Of a stretch of 64,000 nt of DNA, positions 12,734 through 26,207 are shown piece after piece; within the stretch, counting starts at the first letter, position 1, and each line of letters starts with the position of its first letter. Where the stretch lies: positions 492,501-556,500 of the forward strand of contig JAQJVL010000085.1 in the NCBI GenBank assembly GCA_035578905.1, written 5' to 3'. Under the pieces are notes generated by a model. It had not been told where the DNA came from, did no database searches, and was given only the letters and a program-made list of their open reading frames with translations. Source of the DNA: Stictocephala bisonia. Lineage: Eukaryota; Arthropoda; Insecta; Hemiptera; Membracidae. Both the position numbers and the translations under genes were made by a program.

Positions 12734-14149
12734 ATATACACCATGTATGTAGTTTTATTTATAATAAATATAATTGTAATATATGGATGTTTTATTTCTT
12801 CCAAAAATAATGTCTTCCTTAACAACAGATGCAGTGTGAACAGGTCAGTGTTTCTATCCATTAAATGTAATGCCGAGATTTGAAAGCACGTTGAGTGATG
12901 TGGCCGGGAATTGTGTGACAGATACTCCCTATCACCCTCCATAGCCCCATCGGTTATCAGTTACTCACTAATCACTCAGCCGGATAACACAGATCTCGCC
13001 AACACCACCATTATTGTTTCAATCTGTTTGAAACCAACAAAACAAACCGACTACACTTATTTTATATTGGAAATCAATTTCGAACGTTTGAAGATTGAAT
13101 AATCAGTGTTTTTATATAATGAACGCAGCATTTTTAACCAGAGTAAAAATGTATAAACAGAATAGAGATTCACAGACACACATATATGTAAATATAATAC
13201 AGATACACATATGTGTTTGTAATATGCAGCTACAAATTTAAAGAAAAATAAATGGAAGTTTGTAAAGTAAGAAAAATTAAAAGTTAAATAAGCTGGTGTT
13301 AACCCTTGGTATACTAAGGGGAGAGTGGGTAAAACATCAGTACATTTAAAAAGTATATACTTAAAAAAAAAAAAAAAAACTAATAATTAATTTTACGTTT
13401 CGTTTTCCTGAGTTTAGCACTATTTTTATAAAGTATAGGTTACTTCAGAAAATATTACAGAAAATGTAACCTAGGATCTTTTTACCCGTCCTTAGTATTC
13501 CATGAGATAATATTTTACTAAATTATATTATATATTATTTATTTCTTCCATTCCTAGTGTTATATTAACTTTTTTACTATATAACCATATATAAATAATT
13601 GTTTGACTCAAATAACAGATTATTGGGTTATTTTCATTTTATAGGTTGTTATACCTGAAAACAATGAAAGTACCAGTTAGCTGACAGTTTCGTAAATTGA
13701 AATTATGAACAGTTTGTATTATGTTACGAAACGAGTGACAACATTTCAAGAAGTTAAATAGTTCAGATTTCAGTTTAGTTTTATTTTTACCGAGAGGTCA
13801 AGAGAAATTAGAAGAAAACTTAGAAAAAGTACTAACATGTGCTGCAAGTTTGATGTATATAAAAAAAATCCAGCGTAAAACACAGTGATAAGTTTTAATG
13901 TATATTCACGTTCTTGATGTTATTTTTTGAACAGTTCGTATTATAAAATAGCTATTGATTTAATAAAATATACATTTTAATTTAATAACAGCAGTCGACA
14001 TTTTTACCCCCTCTCCCTTGGTATTCCTTAAGAAAAATAAAACTTTGGTATACGGAGGGTTTTAGTAGGTAGTGGTAGGCCTATTTATACATTTTAAATA
14101 CTGGTCATACATCCCTCATAATTATCTTCAAACACGTTAAATTATAGTT
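12734..14149. other. Intronic sequence with a small inverted-repeat relic
   Basis: AT-rich. GGTATACTAAGGGGAGAGTG at about 13310 and an inverted partner around 13475-13502 (TTTTTACCCGTCCTTAGTAT) suggest a short terminal-inverted-repeat relic. The same motif recurs at about 14000-14025 (TTTTTACCCCCTCTCCCTTG). A poly-A run of about 17 lies at 13363-13379. No coding sequence seen. Confidence 0.45.
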
Positions 14150-16520
14150 TACATGTAGATAACACTCATTGCTTGGTAACTATTCTCCCTCTACTTGAAA
14201 AGTCAGCATTCAAGTCCAGAATAATCCCCCTTCCACCCACTCATGTGTAGATGGATATTTCACCTAGTGCACCCTTTACAAGACACTTCATGTATACTTC
14301 CCCACATCCATCCACGAGTACAGCTCCCGACGGTAACTAACCATCATCCACATACACAACACTTTACGAATACTTCTTCATTCCCCACTGGCTACACGAA
14401 ATTCAATAAATACACCAGAACCCCTCTCCAATATTTATATAACAATCGATGGATATTTTTAAAATCCTCAATAAACACGAAACCTCCATGAATACTGCCC
14501 TCGTCCCTCGTCATCTTGACATTTGCTAGACAATTCACCCCCTTCCCTCCTTACATGTCCAGACACTCGATAGATACTCCCTTATCCATGCACGAAATAT
14601 TCGATTGATATTTCTCCAACCCGATTATCTAAATACATGACTTTCGATAGATACTTTCCTCTATAAACCAAATAATTTATGCGTAAACAATGAATATTGC
14701 TTCTCAACATAATGTATTAACAGTCAATGTACACGGCACTCGATAAGTACTTCAAACTCATTGTTCACGTATGTGACACTCCATACGTTCTCTGTTTACA
14801 TCCTTATTACTATTTACATTACACATGACGCCTCCAACCTTCACTAAATGTACATGCTACTCAACAACTACTTCATCTTCCTATTTTTATACAACACCGG
14901 AAGAATACCTCCCCAACCTATATGTACAAAACTTCTACACTTCTACGTTGATACTCAACATATAAAATTCGTAAGATGGCTAACACCTCACCCTAAAATA
15001 ACATGAAACTCAATTGATACCCTCTTACTCTACATGTATACGACACTTAACGAATACCACACAACCCTACATTTATATTTCACTTGACAGAAATATTCAC
15101 ACACTAAATGTACATAAACTTGATTAGCTCCCCTACTTACAAGTTTAATTATGATGGATACCTTGCAGCACTCAACGTACACGACACATGATGGATACCT
15201 TGCAACACTAAACGTACACGACACATGATGGATACCTTGCAACACTAAACGTACACGACACATGATGGATACCTTGCAGCACTAAACGTACACGACACAT
15301 GATGGATACCTTGCAACACTAAATGTACACGACACATGATGGATACCTTGCAGCACTAAACGTACACGACACATGATGGATACCTTGCAACACTAAATGT
15401 ACACGACACATGATGGATACCTTGCAGCACTAAACGTACACGACACATGATGGATACCTTGCAACACTAAATGTACACGACACATGATGGATACCTTGCA
15501 GCACTAAACGTACAAGACACATGATGGATACCTTGCAACACTAAATGTACACGACACATGATGGATACCTTGCAACACTAAACGTACACGACACATGATG
15601 GATACCTTGCAACACTTAAGGTACAAGACACATGATGGATACCTTGCAACACATAACGTACACGACACATGATGGATACCTTGCAACACTAAACGTACAC
15701 GACACTGATGGATACCTTGCAACACTAAAGGTACAAGACACATGATGGATACCTTGCAACACTAAATGTACACGACACATGATGGATACCTTGCGACACT
15801 AAACGTACACGACACATGATGGATACCTTGCAACACTTAAGGTACACGACACTGATGGATACCTTGCAACACTAAACGTACACGACACTGATGGATACCT
15901 TGCAACACTAAAGGTACAAGACACATGATGGATACCTTGCAACACTAAACGTACACGACACATGATGGATACCTTGCAACACTAAACGTACACGACACAT
16001 GATGGATACCTTGCAACACTAAACGTACAAGACACATGTTGAATACCTTCCCGCACTTCATTTTAAATTTACATTACATCTTCCACCTCCCCCCACATAT
16101 ACATGACTCTCATTGGATACCTTCCCACCCTACATATACACGAAACATAAGGGATACATCCCTAGTCTACATTTACAATTTACATTATGCCAACTCCCTC
16201 ACTCTACATGTACATGACATTCGATGGATATCTCCCCCCCCCCTACATGTATAAAACACAAGAACAATACCTCAAACCCCACATGTACAGTTTACATGAT
16301 AACTACTAACACACTGTACATGTATATGACAGGAAGAATAATTCCGTATCCTACATATGAAATTTTCATGGTGCCCACAACTCCATCCTACATTTACATG
16401 ACAGCCGATGGACAAAATATTGCCATACATGTACACGGTATATACCTCCTAGCCCAAATGTACATTTAACATTATGCCTACTACCTCACTCTACATATAA
16501 ACGACAGGAAGAATACTCCC
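14150..16520. repeat. Decayed minisatellite region around a homogenised 37-bp core
   Basis: A C/A-rich plus strand with periodic motifs of the type CTACATGTACACGACACTCG and GATGGATACTCCC recurs about every 36-42 bp across the whole stretch. From 14150 to 15150 and from 16040 to 16520 the copies are strongly diverged. Between lies the near-identical 37-bp core at 15151-16040. Open frames here (for example 14243-14491 and 16036-16469) are repeat by-products. Confidence 0.8.
15151..16040. repeat. 37-bp minisatellite core, about 24 copies
   Basis: The unit is ACACATGATGGATACCTTGC followed by AACACTAAACGTACACG, 37 bp. Variants differ at a few positions (AACACT/AGCACT, AACGTA/AATGTA/AAGGTA, CACGAC/CAAGAC) and some copies are two bases shorter (CACTGATGG). 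In the left half, AGCACTAAACGTA and AACACTAAATGTA copies alternate, a 74-bp higher-order pattern. Confidence 0.97.
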
Positions 16521-17003
16521 TCACTCAGAGGAAACGAAAACATAGAAGTCATACGAGACTAGCGAGAAAAGCTGGAAGTACGTCCTCCACCGGACAGAGT
16601 ACAGTGTAGTTCCTTCATCACTGCCTGTGTAGTAGTTTTCATAGTATTTTGAACTGGAACCCAAACTCCTTCCACCACACCCTGCTAACCGCAGTAGTTA
16701 GTAAATGTAACCGAATAATAACCGATAAGGAACGTCATAAATAACAATCATTCAAGGTTTCCTAAATTTAGCTGTTTATTACTTTATAACTTTTAAACCT
16801 TTCCTTTAATAATATATGTAAATTAATTATTTAATAAAATAACATCTGTATTACCATTATAATTAATCATCAAAAGACTTGTAAACGCAAAGAGTGTAAA
16901 GTGGTTGGGTGGTACATTAAACCTCGTGTATGATTGTTTGAGTGTGGATGGACTTACCATAACATAATTTATATAAGTAAGGTACAAAACCAAACAAAGT
17001 TAC
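16521..17003. other. Intron downstream of channel exon 3
   Basis: Begins with the donor GTAACTTTG on the minus strand (reading down from 17003). A moderately GC-rich stretch at 16540-16690 is unrecognised. The rest is AT-rich. Confidence 0.5.
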
Positions 17004-17136
17004 CTGTTCAGGTGAGGCGATGGGGGCCGGCAGCTGCCCCACGTGGTTGTTTCCCGCGTGGACGACAGTAGGGTCCGGCTGTCTCAGTCTCTCATTCTCT
17101 ATTATTGTGGTCGTTGTGGGGTCACTGGTCAGACGC
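17004..17136 (-). CDS. sei: ERG-type (KCNH) potassium channel, third exon in window: linker after PAS domain
   Basis: A minus-strand internal exon of 133 bp. The acceptor is TATTTTCAG before 17136 and the donor is CAG|GTAACT after 17004. The first base completes a Glu codon begun in the exon at 28354, then 44 codons are open: RLTSDPTTTTIIENERLRQP, DPTVVHAGNNHVG, QLPAPIASPEQ. It ends in phase 0. The stretch is hydrophilic and Pro/Thr-rich, as expected for the poorly conserved cytoplasmic linker between the PAS domain and S1 in ERG channels. Its assignment rests on exact phase continuity and order with the PAS exon rather than on sequence identity alone. The next exon, leading to S1, is outside the window. 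Confidence 0.8.
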
Positions 17137-17639
17137 CTGAAAATAAAAAAATGTGGAAAGTTTTGTTATATGACTATGTAATACATCTAACTTATAAATG
17201 AGTACTATGATATTAAATACGAAAGAAAATACTTTAGTGAACGAAAATATCGTGAATTACAATAACGAATAAGAGCAGATTTAATTGAATTAAATTACAT
17301 GAATTAAACAAAACCAGTGCAATGGCTATTGTAATATTAAATATTAAAAGTTTTCCCGAACTTGACCAGTAATACCTAAAAATGAATAATCAAGTGTCTG
17401 ATGATGAGTACATTAAATATACTCGTATGTAAGCCTAACTACTATAGCTAAATTTTGACGGCTAATACACTAAAGTATATACGGATTGGTTTATAGAGAA
17501 GATCCGTTAACGTTTGAACACAAGGAACTTTGTATGAGTAATAAATCGTGTGTCATTTAGTTTTTGATAAGCTTTATAATCTCATAATACATTTTCTTAA
17601 TATTTCCCATACTCGTCTATATTCGGAGACTATTTAGCC
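17137..17639. other. Intron upstream of channel exon 3
   Basis: AT-rich intron next to the exon 3 acceptor. Nothing else recognised. Confidence 0.5.
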
Positions 17640-18260
17640 TCACCGAATCTCCCTCCATAATTTAATAAGTGTGCATACTAGTTTACAAAGTTTATAAAAG
17701 CTGGAATCCAGCTAACCTCTTTACACTGATAAGTTTTGTTAGAATAGACATGTACGGTATTTATTTATGGTATATTTAAACACCTTATACATACGAATAA
17801 CCTAAAGGATATACACATAATAACCAAACACCTTTACAGAGATAAGTACTGTATATAAGGTCGATCCAACTACCTTTCATATATAAGTGTAGTAACTGCA
17901 GTCCTCCCAACGTCCTTATTTATTTATTCTTAAGACAGTATTTATTATCTATCCAGCTGTCTAACACAGAAAGAGTATTTGAAATCCATGCAGCCTCTTT
18001 ACAACGAACCTATAATACTGCTAATGTATTACATCTCCTTACATATGTATTTCCCACTGTGATGTACATACATATGTACAACAATTGTGGTATGTTTGTG
18101 GCCAACACTGGTACTTTAGAGTAACCGGAAAAAACCAATGTAATATACATGGTTAGATCAACTAGCTCTGAGAAGAGCCTGTATATAACCTACCCAACAT
18201 CCCTGTACATACAGCTATTTATGATCAAGAAATCATCTATGCTTGTATAAATTCCATATA
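17640..18260. repeat. Probable strongly decayed minisatellite, period about 40 bp
   Basis: Successive segments begin AACCTCTTTACACTGATAAG, AACACCTTATACATACGAAT, AACACCTTTACAGAGATAAG, AACTACCTTTCATATATAAG, AGCCTCTTTACAACGAACCT and ACATCTCCTTACATATGTAT, at intervals of roughly 38-46 bp. This looks like an old tandem array that has lost homogeneity. Period and boundaries are approximate. Confidence 0.5.
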
Positions 18261-21200
18261 ACTCATCCAACCCCTAGGCTGAAGAAGCCCTAATGGTCTA
18301 AAACAGCCGTAGCTCCCTGCTACACCTTCACGACCTGCCAGCCTGCCAAAACCCTTCAAAAGAACTCATATGGAATTTTGTGTTTTCTTCTTCATATTAC
18401 TTACAATAGCATGTTTGTACCATGAGAGGAATAAAGTTATCATAAATTAAGTATATGACCAAATATTTGCTAAAATATGATTCAATATATTCGCAAAGTT
18501 GACATAAAACTAAGGGAGCCTGAATGCGACTATCACTGATGTCCAGAGCACATTTATTAACATTAATAAAAAATTATTAATGCTTTTAAAATAATAGCTT
18601 ACAGTTGTGATCATTTACAAAATAAAGTAATCATAGTTACAGTTTAATAGGAATCTATATGCAATTACATTTTAAGGCTATGTTTATAAAAAATTGTTGT
18701 AATATATATGTAATGAATTGTTAACAAAAGTGTAATGTTGGTTACAAATGAAACTTTGTTGTTACGTTTATACCAAACAAATATTTATCTTCCAGTGGTT
18801 GTTCAAGACGAAGATAAACTCATTTGTCAACCAAAGCAAATGACTAATGATGGAGTCTAAGAAAATTGTTGCCTTATATATTTGTCTGTGACAAGATGCG
18901 ACTTAGTTTTCGAGTCAATCAGTTCTTAAATATTCTGATAAGTTTCCTCATTGGTAATCATGTTATTTTCTGCCAAAACAGTACTTTATTACATGTAAGA
19001 CTACCCGACAAACTTGTTTCACTTACATTCACTTAAAATTTAACACCTAAGTTGAGTGTGGTGGACATTTGACTAGCTGTTAGAAACCTATAATAAACAT
19101 TGGACAAAGAAAATTTATAGTAACCTATATTTATATAAATTTTGTAGTATTTGAACCTAATCCTTCAGTTTTGTTGTAGTTTTTAAGCCTGTTTTAATGT
19201 AAAAGGCGTGTGTTCCTTGTTATAGATACTGACTGAATTACATATTTGATTTCAAGTTCATTTACCAGTTCAATCACTAACTTATTTAGAGAAAAATATC
19301 GAAAAACAAATTAATTACTGTATGGCCTTTGAATTGCTGCTTGAAATTAAAAACTGCTTTAAAAGTCATGAGATTCGAATACATTAAGATTCGACTTTTA
19401 AAATATACCCTATGAATGTGTATTTGCAACTGGAGAACTTGAATTTGTATATGGTTGATAGGGTTAGATTCTTAAAAAACTATATTATTTTAAAGAACTA
19501 AATTGTCCTTAAGATTTTATTTATTACATATTCAATTACTTTAGAATTTCTTTTGTATAGTCGGTATGCTCATTTTAACCATTAGTACTTTCTTTGACTG
19601 AAACCATCTCACAAGAACCAACTAGTAACAATATATAATTATCCGTCATCATTATCACATGTACATGTATGTTATAGACCCAAGGCCAGATAAACAATAA
19701 TTAGAGTGCTGTTGTTTTATTAGTTTTGGTTATAGTGACGTAAATTAAAAAAAATAATGTTGGACAATTAGACATAAATAATATAAATGACTATACGATA
19801 TAAGCTTTCGCAAACGTAGGCTTAATTTCAATAGATAAAGTTCGATACCAAATAAAAGGGAAGTTCGATACCAAACTATAAAACCTTAGTTTAATAAATT
19901 ATGCTGTTGAGATAAAATTAATATTTAAAAAAAATATGGCTCTTATATGGAGTTTACTCAAAATTAGCTTTGGACAAAGATAAAAAGATAGTGAAAAGTT
20001 GATTACAAATGGAGTCCATTGTGCTTGTGAATGCCCGTTCCAAAATGGGCTTCCGTGGTAAAATATGCAGTCAGAAGTGCTGCAGCCCTCTCCACTTGGG
20101 TCTCTGCGTTGAATACGGCACTGGCTAGAATCTCTTTACTTGTTTAGATTGTCTTTTACTTGATTAAGACTTTTACAGAATTAATGTAAGTAAAGAGGTT
20201 ACTTGTTTGATCTTATTTTTAACCATACGTTTTTTTTCTTGATATTTAGAATATTAATCATATTACAATTATTTAAAACTATGCAAACCAAAAGAGTGAT
20301 CTCGAGTAAAAATCTTCCATAGTATTTGATAAAAAAGGTGTCAATCCCAGTTGGTACACAGAATGAAATTGTGTGTTTTTTTATTTATGGAAATATTATC
20401 TAGCATGTTGGAAACTTTACTGACCTTTGTTAAAACCACATTGCTTCTAAATTACGAAATTGTAAGTAAAAATTACCTTGATTATTGCAGGACCTTGTAA
20501 GCTTTGTGTTGCTGTAATATATTGTTGCTATAAAACAGTAACCCAACTAGCAATTATAATAAATTGTAATCTGCAATTATTTTTATACCTAAAAAGCAAA
20601 GGCTAAAATATATATATCTTAGAGTGCAAAATGTTGGTGTAGCAATGAGAATAATATTGTTTTTTTATAACGAGGGATGTAGAGATTGAATTGGGGTTTT
20701 AAATATTTGACCACAATTCATAAAATACTGTTCGAAGAGGAACTAGACATTATTGGACAGCTGAGAGTATTTATTGTTGCATGAAATGTTGGCGAAGAAA
20801 ATATTTCAAAATTATTATTATTATTTCGGATGTAGTGTTTGAAAACAAATGAATTATTAATGTTTTAACGACCATTATATATTTAATTAGATTTATTAAT
20901 ATGTATTTATGCATCGAGTTTTCATTAGTAACGATGAAAAGTACATTCTTTAAAACCAATACTGAATCATCAAAATTCACCCTTCGTGTATTAATAAATA
21001 TTGCAGTCTTATATGAGTACCTTATGTTGGGTATGTAGCCAATAACACACGAAGAGACAAATACAGTTAACTACAAATGAAATGAAAGATAACTTTATAT
21101 AATTCCTCTCTATCACTCAACTACATACATAGATAAACACAAGAACACAAGTAAGAATGAATATAAAGTAGAAAGTTGTAATATATTTTGTATTGTATTT

Positions 21201-21374
21201 ATTTGTTTTATTGTATTGACAAGACAGTATTGCATAAAAATCAAAGATGCGTTACTAAACAAATATAATAGTCAGAGAGTCGTTTAGTGTTCCGTTGTCA
21301 ATACAATCACCCTGAAAGAATTCCCATAGAGTACAGTTCTTTTTCTATGGGATATCATTAGACCATTCAATATA
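18261..21374. other. AT-rich intron with two GC-richer patches
   Basis: Patches at 18265-18360 and 20030-20115 are clearly GC-richer than their surroundings. The second is open on the minus strand for about 30 codons but was not recognised and lacks a convincing acceptor/donor pair. A 14-bp direct repeat (AGTTCGATACCAAA) lies at 19838-19877. Otherwise nothing seen. Confidence 0.4.
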
Positions 21375-22283
21375 CAAGATATAGTCAAAAAGATCCTAGA
21401 ATTGGTTGAAAGACATTTATTGGAAAAATATAAAAAACTAAAAACCTATTTTCCTTCAAAAATATCTCCTCCTACAACAATACACTTGTCCCTACGATCA
21501 TACTTTTGAAACTTATTTTTTAACATTTAATTAAATATTTTTATCGCATTTTTCTGTCAGCTTTAGCACCAGCAAAACGATTTCCTTTTATTGATGTTTT
21601 CACTGTGTGAACAGTAAGAAACCGGCCAGGATGAGGTCAGGTGAGTAGGGAGGATGTTCTAACGTGGTAACGCGGTGCTTGACCAGGTAGTTACGTACTA
21701 ACGGGAATCGATGTGCAGGGGTTCTATCATGCAACAAAATCCAATTGTTTTCTGCTAATTTTTCAGGCCATTTCCTCCTTATGGCATCTCGTAAGCACCT
21801 AAGAACTGTTTTGTATGGATAAATTTACCTTATCATTAATTGTTATTCTTCAGTTTGCCGAACTCGCTCAAAGTTGTCATCTGTGGTTGTAGTCGAAAGG
21901 CGTCCACTACTTGTAGTCATATTCAATGTTTGTCGCCTTCGTGAAAACGTTTGTGCCATTCATAAAATTGACTTTTCTTCATCGTATTAATTCTATATGC
22001 TTGAGTTTAAATATAAAGTGTCCCAGAAGATGATTTTTGAAGTAAAACAACAAATTAAACGTTATCTAGCTGTTCATTAAATCAATTTTCAAAAAGCGAC
22101 AATGTAAACACGCAAATACGTGAAAAGCACTCTGTACGGGGGAATAGGGGCGGCTGAGCTATACTCGCTGTACCTATATCTCTCTCCAAAAGTATTACTA
22201 GCTGATAGACAACGAAATTCCCACCGACAACCACGCTGAGTGTCTCTGGACATCGATTCCTGAAACTTTTTGACTGTACCTCG
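21375..22283 (-). mobile_element. Internally deleted mariner element
   Basis: About 909 bp bounded by TA on each side (21373-21374 and 22284-22285). The ends form terminal inverted repeats of about 28 bp: left CAAGATATAGTCAAAAAG, right (reverse complement) CGAGGTACAGTCAAAAAG, continuing as TCCTAGAATTG versus TTTCAGGAATCG. Full mariners are usually about 1.3 kb, so part of the interior is missing. A decayed transposase lies on the minus strand. Confidence 0.88.
21590..21985 (-). pseudogene. Mariner transposase remnant (D,D34D type)
   Basis: Minus-strand translation shows, in order and in shifting frames, EWHKRFHEG (about 21934-21967), a segment like STTTTDDNFERVRQ, then WILLHDRTPAHRFPLVRNYL and HPPYSPDL (about 21630-21650). 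These match the mariner HTH-to-catalytic linker, the second catalytic Asp (LHD) and the third (SPD). The first catalytic Asp region is missing, consistent with an internal deletion. Several stops and frame changes make it non-functional. Confidence 0.85.
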
Positions 22284-23200
22284 TAAGTCGATTGCTTTAA
22301 AATATGTTTTAGTGGGACATTTTATTGTTTAATTGGCTGTATAAAAGCCTGGGAGACCATATTATAGTCTGGAAGTACAGTTATTTATTATATTATAATT
22401 AATTTATCTTTATCATAAATCAGTTATTTCTTGGACAGTTATTGAGGTGGACAGTAAACACTGTATTGTTGTTCTCTGTAAGGGAAAACAATAGTGATCT
22501 ATATAGGGACGTTAGAGGGATTGTATGTAGTATTGCTGTGTATGTAAGGATGGAAAAGACAATATTTATTCAGTACAGTGTCCGTACGAGGACATTTCAG
22601 TGAGTGAATATAGTTGTTGCCATCTTCAGGTACATATGAAAGGTTATAAAACAATATAAACAAACCAATTATAATATCCAAATTATTCACAGCTGATGTT
22701 GTTTTAATACTGTCTATATTTTTTCGGAATTAATTTGTAAACTTTAGTATACTACCAAAAAGTAAATGTTGTTTAGAAATTGTGTCTTTGTCATTTTATA
22801 GACAATTTGGATTGTTCTTTGTACTATTAGAACGTCTTTAAATGTATAAAAGTGCAAAAAGCAATCTAAATATTACATTAAATGACAGAATCACATGTTA
22901 TAAACATTTATTTTTGAATTTTAAATTGTAATTTTTTAATCGTAATTTAAAATTGTAAATTGAAATTGAATTGTACATTTTAAAATCTATTTTTAAAATT
23001 TACAATTTAATTTCGCCAAATGAAAAATAAATATTAATAATACGACATAAGATTTGAACATTTTGGATACAATAATTGTTTTATTCATATTATTTTATAA
23101 CCTGGAATATGTGCCTGAAGATAGTTTTGATGAAGTTGAAATGTATTTTGTACGAAAAACAGGAAGACAAATGTTAAAATGTATTATATTATACATTTGA
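22284..23200. other. AT-rich intronic sequence
   Basis: No gene seen. An AT-rich, self-complementary low-complexity stretch (TTTAAAATTTACAATTT-like) lies at 22910-23000. Confidence 0.45.
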
Positions 23201-26200
23201 TTATTTTAATCGTCTGTTAAGGAAGATTGGTGATCTATAAACATAATGTATTTGTATGATTAGGGATATTGCATATCCATACATTTTATATTTAGTCTGT
23301 TTAAGGAGGTTCATTGGTTCATATATATTGTATTTGTTTGTTGATGGAGGTTGAATATCCATAAACGCTGTATAAGTATGTTTAAGGAGTGTCATTGGTT
23401 CATGAATATGTATACTGTATTTGTTTGTTGAGAGAGGTTGCATGTCCATGAAAGCTGTATTAGTCTGTTTAAGGAGAGGTATTGGTTCATATACGAGAGT
23501 ATTTGTTTGATTGAAGGAGGTTGCATATATATGAAAGCTATATTAGTCTGTTTAAGGAGAGGTATTGGTTCATATACGAGAGTATTTGTTTGATTGAAGG
23601 AGGTTGCATATACATGAAGGCTGTATTAGTCTGTTTAAGGAGAGGTATTGGTTCATATACGAGAGTACTTGTTTGATTGAAGGAGGTTGCATATACATGA
23701 AAGCTATATTAGTCTGTTTAAGGAGAGGTATTGGTTCATATACGAGTGTATTTGTTTGATTGAAGGAGGTTGCATATACATGAAAGCTGTATTAGTCTGT
23801 TTAAGGAGGGTTATTGGTTCATATACGAGTGTATTTGTTTGATTGAAGGAGGTTGCATATACATGAAAGCTGTATTAGTCTGTTTAAGGAGGGTTATTGG
23901 TTCATATACGAGTGTATTTGTTTGATTGAAGGAGGTTCCATATCCATGAAAGCTGTATTAGTCTGTTTAAGGAGGGTTATTGGTTCATATACGAGTGTAT
24001 TTGTTTGATTGAAGGAGGTTCCATATTCATGAAGGCTGTATTAGTCTGTTTAAGGAGAGGTATTGGTTCATATATACTGTATTTGTTTGTTGACGGAAGT
24101 TGCATATCCATAAACGCTGTATTAGTATGTTTAAGGAGTGTCATTGGTTCATGAATATGTATATTGTATTTGTTTGTTGAGAGAGGTTACATGTCCATGA
24201 AAGCTGTATTAGTCTGTTTAAGGAGAGGTATTGGTTCATATACGAGAGTATTTGTTTGATTGAAGGAGGTTGCATATATATGAAAGCTATATTAGTCTGT
24301 TTAAGGAGAGGTATTGGTTCATATACGAGTGTATTTGTTTGATTGAAGGAGGTTGCATATACATGAAAGCTGTATTAGTCTGTTTAAGGAGGGTTATTGG
24401 TTCATATACGAGTGTATTTGTTTGATTGAAGGAGGTTCCATATCCATGAAAGCTGTATTAGTCTGTTTAAGGAGGGTTATTGGTTCATATACGAGTGTAT
24501 TTGTTTGATTGAAGGAGGTTCCATATTCATGAAGGCTGTATTAGTCTGTTTAGAGGTATTGGTTCATATATACTGTATTTGTTTGTTGACGGAAGTTGCA
24601 TATCCATAAACGCTGTATTAGTATGTTTAAGGAGTGTCATTGGTTCATGAATATGTATATTGTATTTGTTTGTTGAGAGAGGTTGCATGTCCATGAAAGC
24701 TGTATTAGTCTGTTTAAGGAGTATCATTGCTTCATATATATGTATATTGTATTTGTTTGTTTAAGGAGGTTGCATGTCCATGAAAGCTGTATTAGTCTGT
24801 TTAAGGAGTGTTATTGGTTCATATACGAGTGTATTTGTTTCGTTGAAGGAGGTTGCATATACATGAAAGCTGTATTAGTCTGTTTAAGGAGAGGTATTGG
24901 TTCATGTACGAGTGTATTTGTTTCGTTGAAGGAGGTTGCATGTCCATGAAAGCTGTATTAGTCTGCTTAAGGAGGGTTATTGGTTCATATACGAGTGTAT
25001 TTGTTTCGTTGAAGGAGGTTGCATATACATTAAAGCTGTATTAGTATGTTTAAGGAGGGTTATTGGTTCATATACGAGTGTATTTGCTTCATTGTTGGAA
25101 GTTGCATATCCATAAACGCTGTATTAGTATGTTTAAGGAGGGTTATTGGTTCATATACGAGTGTATTTGTTTCGTTGAAGGAGGTTGCATATACATGAAA
25201 GCTGTATTAGTCTGTTTAAGGAGGGTTATTGGTTCATATACGAGTGTATTTGTTTCGTTGAAAGAGGTTGCATATACATGAAAGCTGTATTAGTCTGTTT
25301 AAGGAGGGTTATTGGTTCATATACGAGTATATTTGTTTCGTTGAAGGAGGTTGCATATACATGAAAGCTGTATTAGTCTGTTTAAGGAGGGTTATTGGTT
25401 CATATACGAGTGTATTTGTTTCGTTGAAGGAGGTTGCATATACATGAAAGCTGTATTAGTCTGTTTAAGGAGAGGTATTGGTTCATATATACTGTATTTG
25501 TTTTTTGATGGAAGTTGCATATCCATAAACGCTGTATTAGTATGTTTAAGGAGGGTTATTGGTTCATATATATGTATATTGTATTTGTTTGATTGAAAGA
25601 GGTTGCATAATCCATGAAAGCTGTATTAGTCTGTTTAATATAGGTCACTGGTTCATATATATGTATATTGTATTATATTGGTATTGATGAAGTTGAAGTT
25701 TACGTTGTACCAAGTATTGTATTGTACATGTATTTCTTTTATTTTATTCGTCTGTTAAGAACGGTTGATGATCCATAAACATACTGTATTTGTATGTTTA
25801 GGGATATTGCATATCCATACATATTGTATTTTGTCTGTTTAAGGAGGTTCCATGTCTATTAAAGCTGTATTAGTATATTTAAGCAATGTCATTGGTTCAT
25901 ATATATTGTATTTGTTTGTTGTAAGAGATTGCTTGTCCATGAAAGCTATATTAGTCTGTTTAAGTACAGTTATTAGTCCATGAAAGCTGTTGTAGTGTGT
26001 TTAAGCAGGGTATTTGTTTGTTTAAGGAGCATTCCGAAGAGTATTGGGATTTTTTAAGGAGGATTTAAGGAGGCAATTGATACTCTGTTTGATTGTTAAA
26101 AGAGGTAACATGGTTTAAAAATACTGTATTTGTCTTTGCACAGAGGATCTATGTCTATAATAATCTTATTCCTCTGTTAACGAGGATCAGTGGTTAATGA
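23201..26200. repeat. 83-bp dimeric minisatellite, about 30+ copies
   Basis: The core (about 23440-25640) repeats an 83-bp unit made of two related halves. The first runs TATTAGTCTGTTTAAGGAG then TTATTGGTTCATATACGA. The second runs TATTTGTTTGATTGAAGGAG then GTTGCATATACATGAAAG. The halves align to each other along their length, so the unit is a dimer of an ancestral unit of about 41 bp. At the right edge (25640-26200) single diverged monomers occur. Sub-blocks repeat at larger scale: the segment with ATGAATATGTATATTGTATT recurs near 23400, 24150 and 24650. Open frames of 63-88 codons on both strands are repeat by-products. Confidence 0.95.
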
Positions 26201-26207
26201 TTATTAA

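Noticed and set aside
14243..16469. Open frames of 72-82 codons rich in His, Thr and Pro
   Set aside because: They lie entirely in the 37-bp minisatellite and its decayed flanks.
1..17003. Downstream channel exons (S1-S6, pore)
   Set aside because: Looked for on the minus strand; no segment with the expected motifs and splice sites was found.
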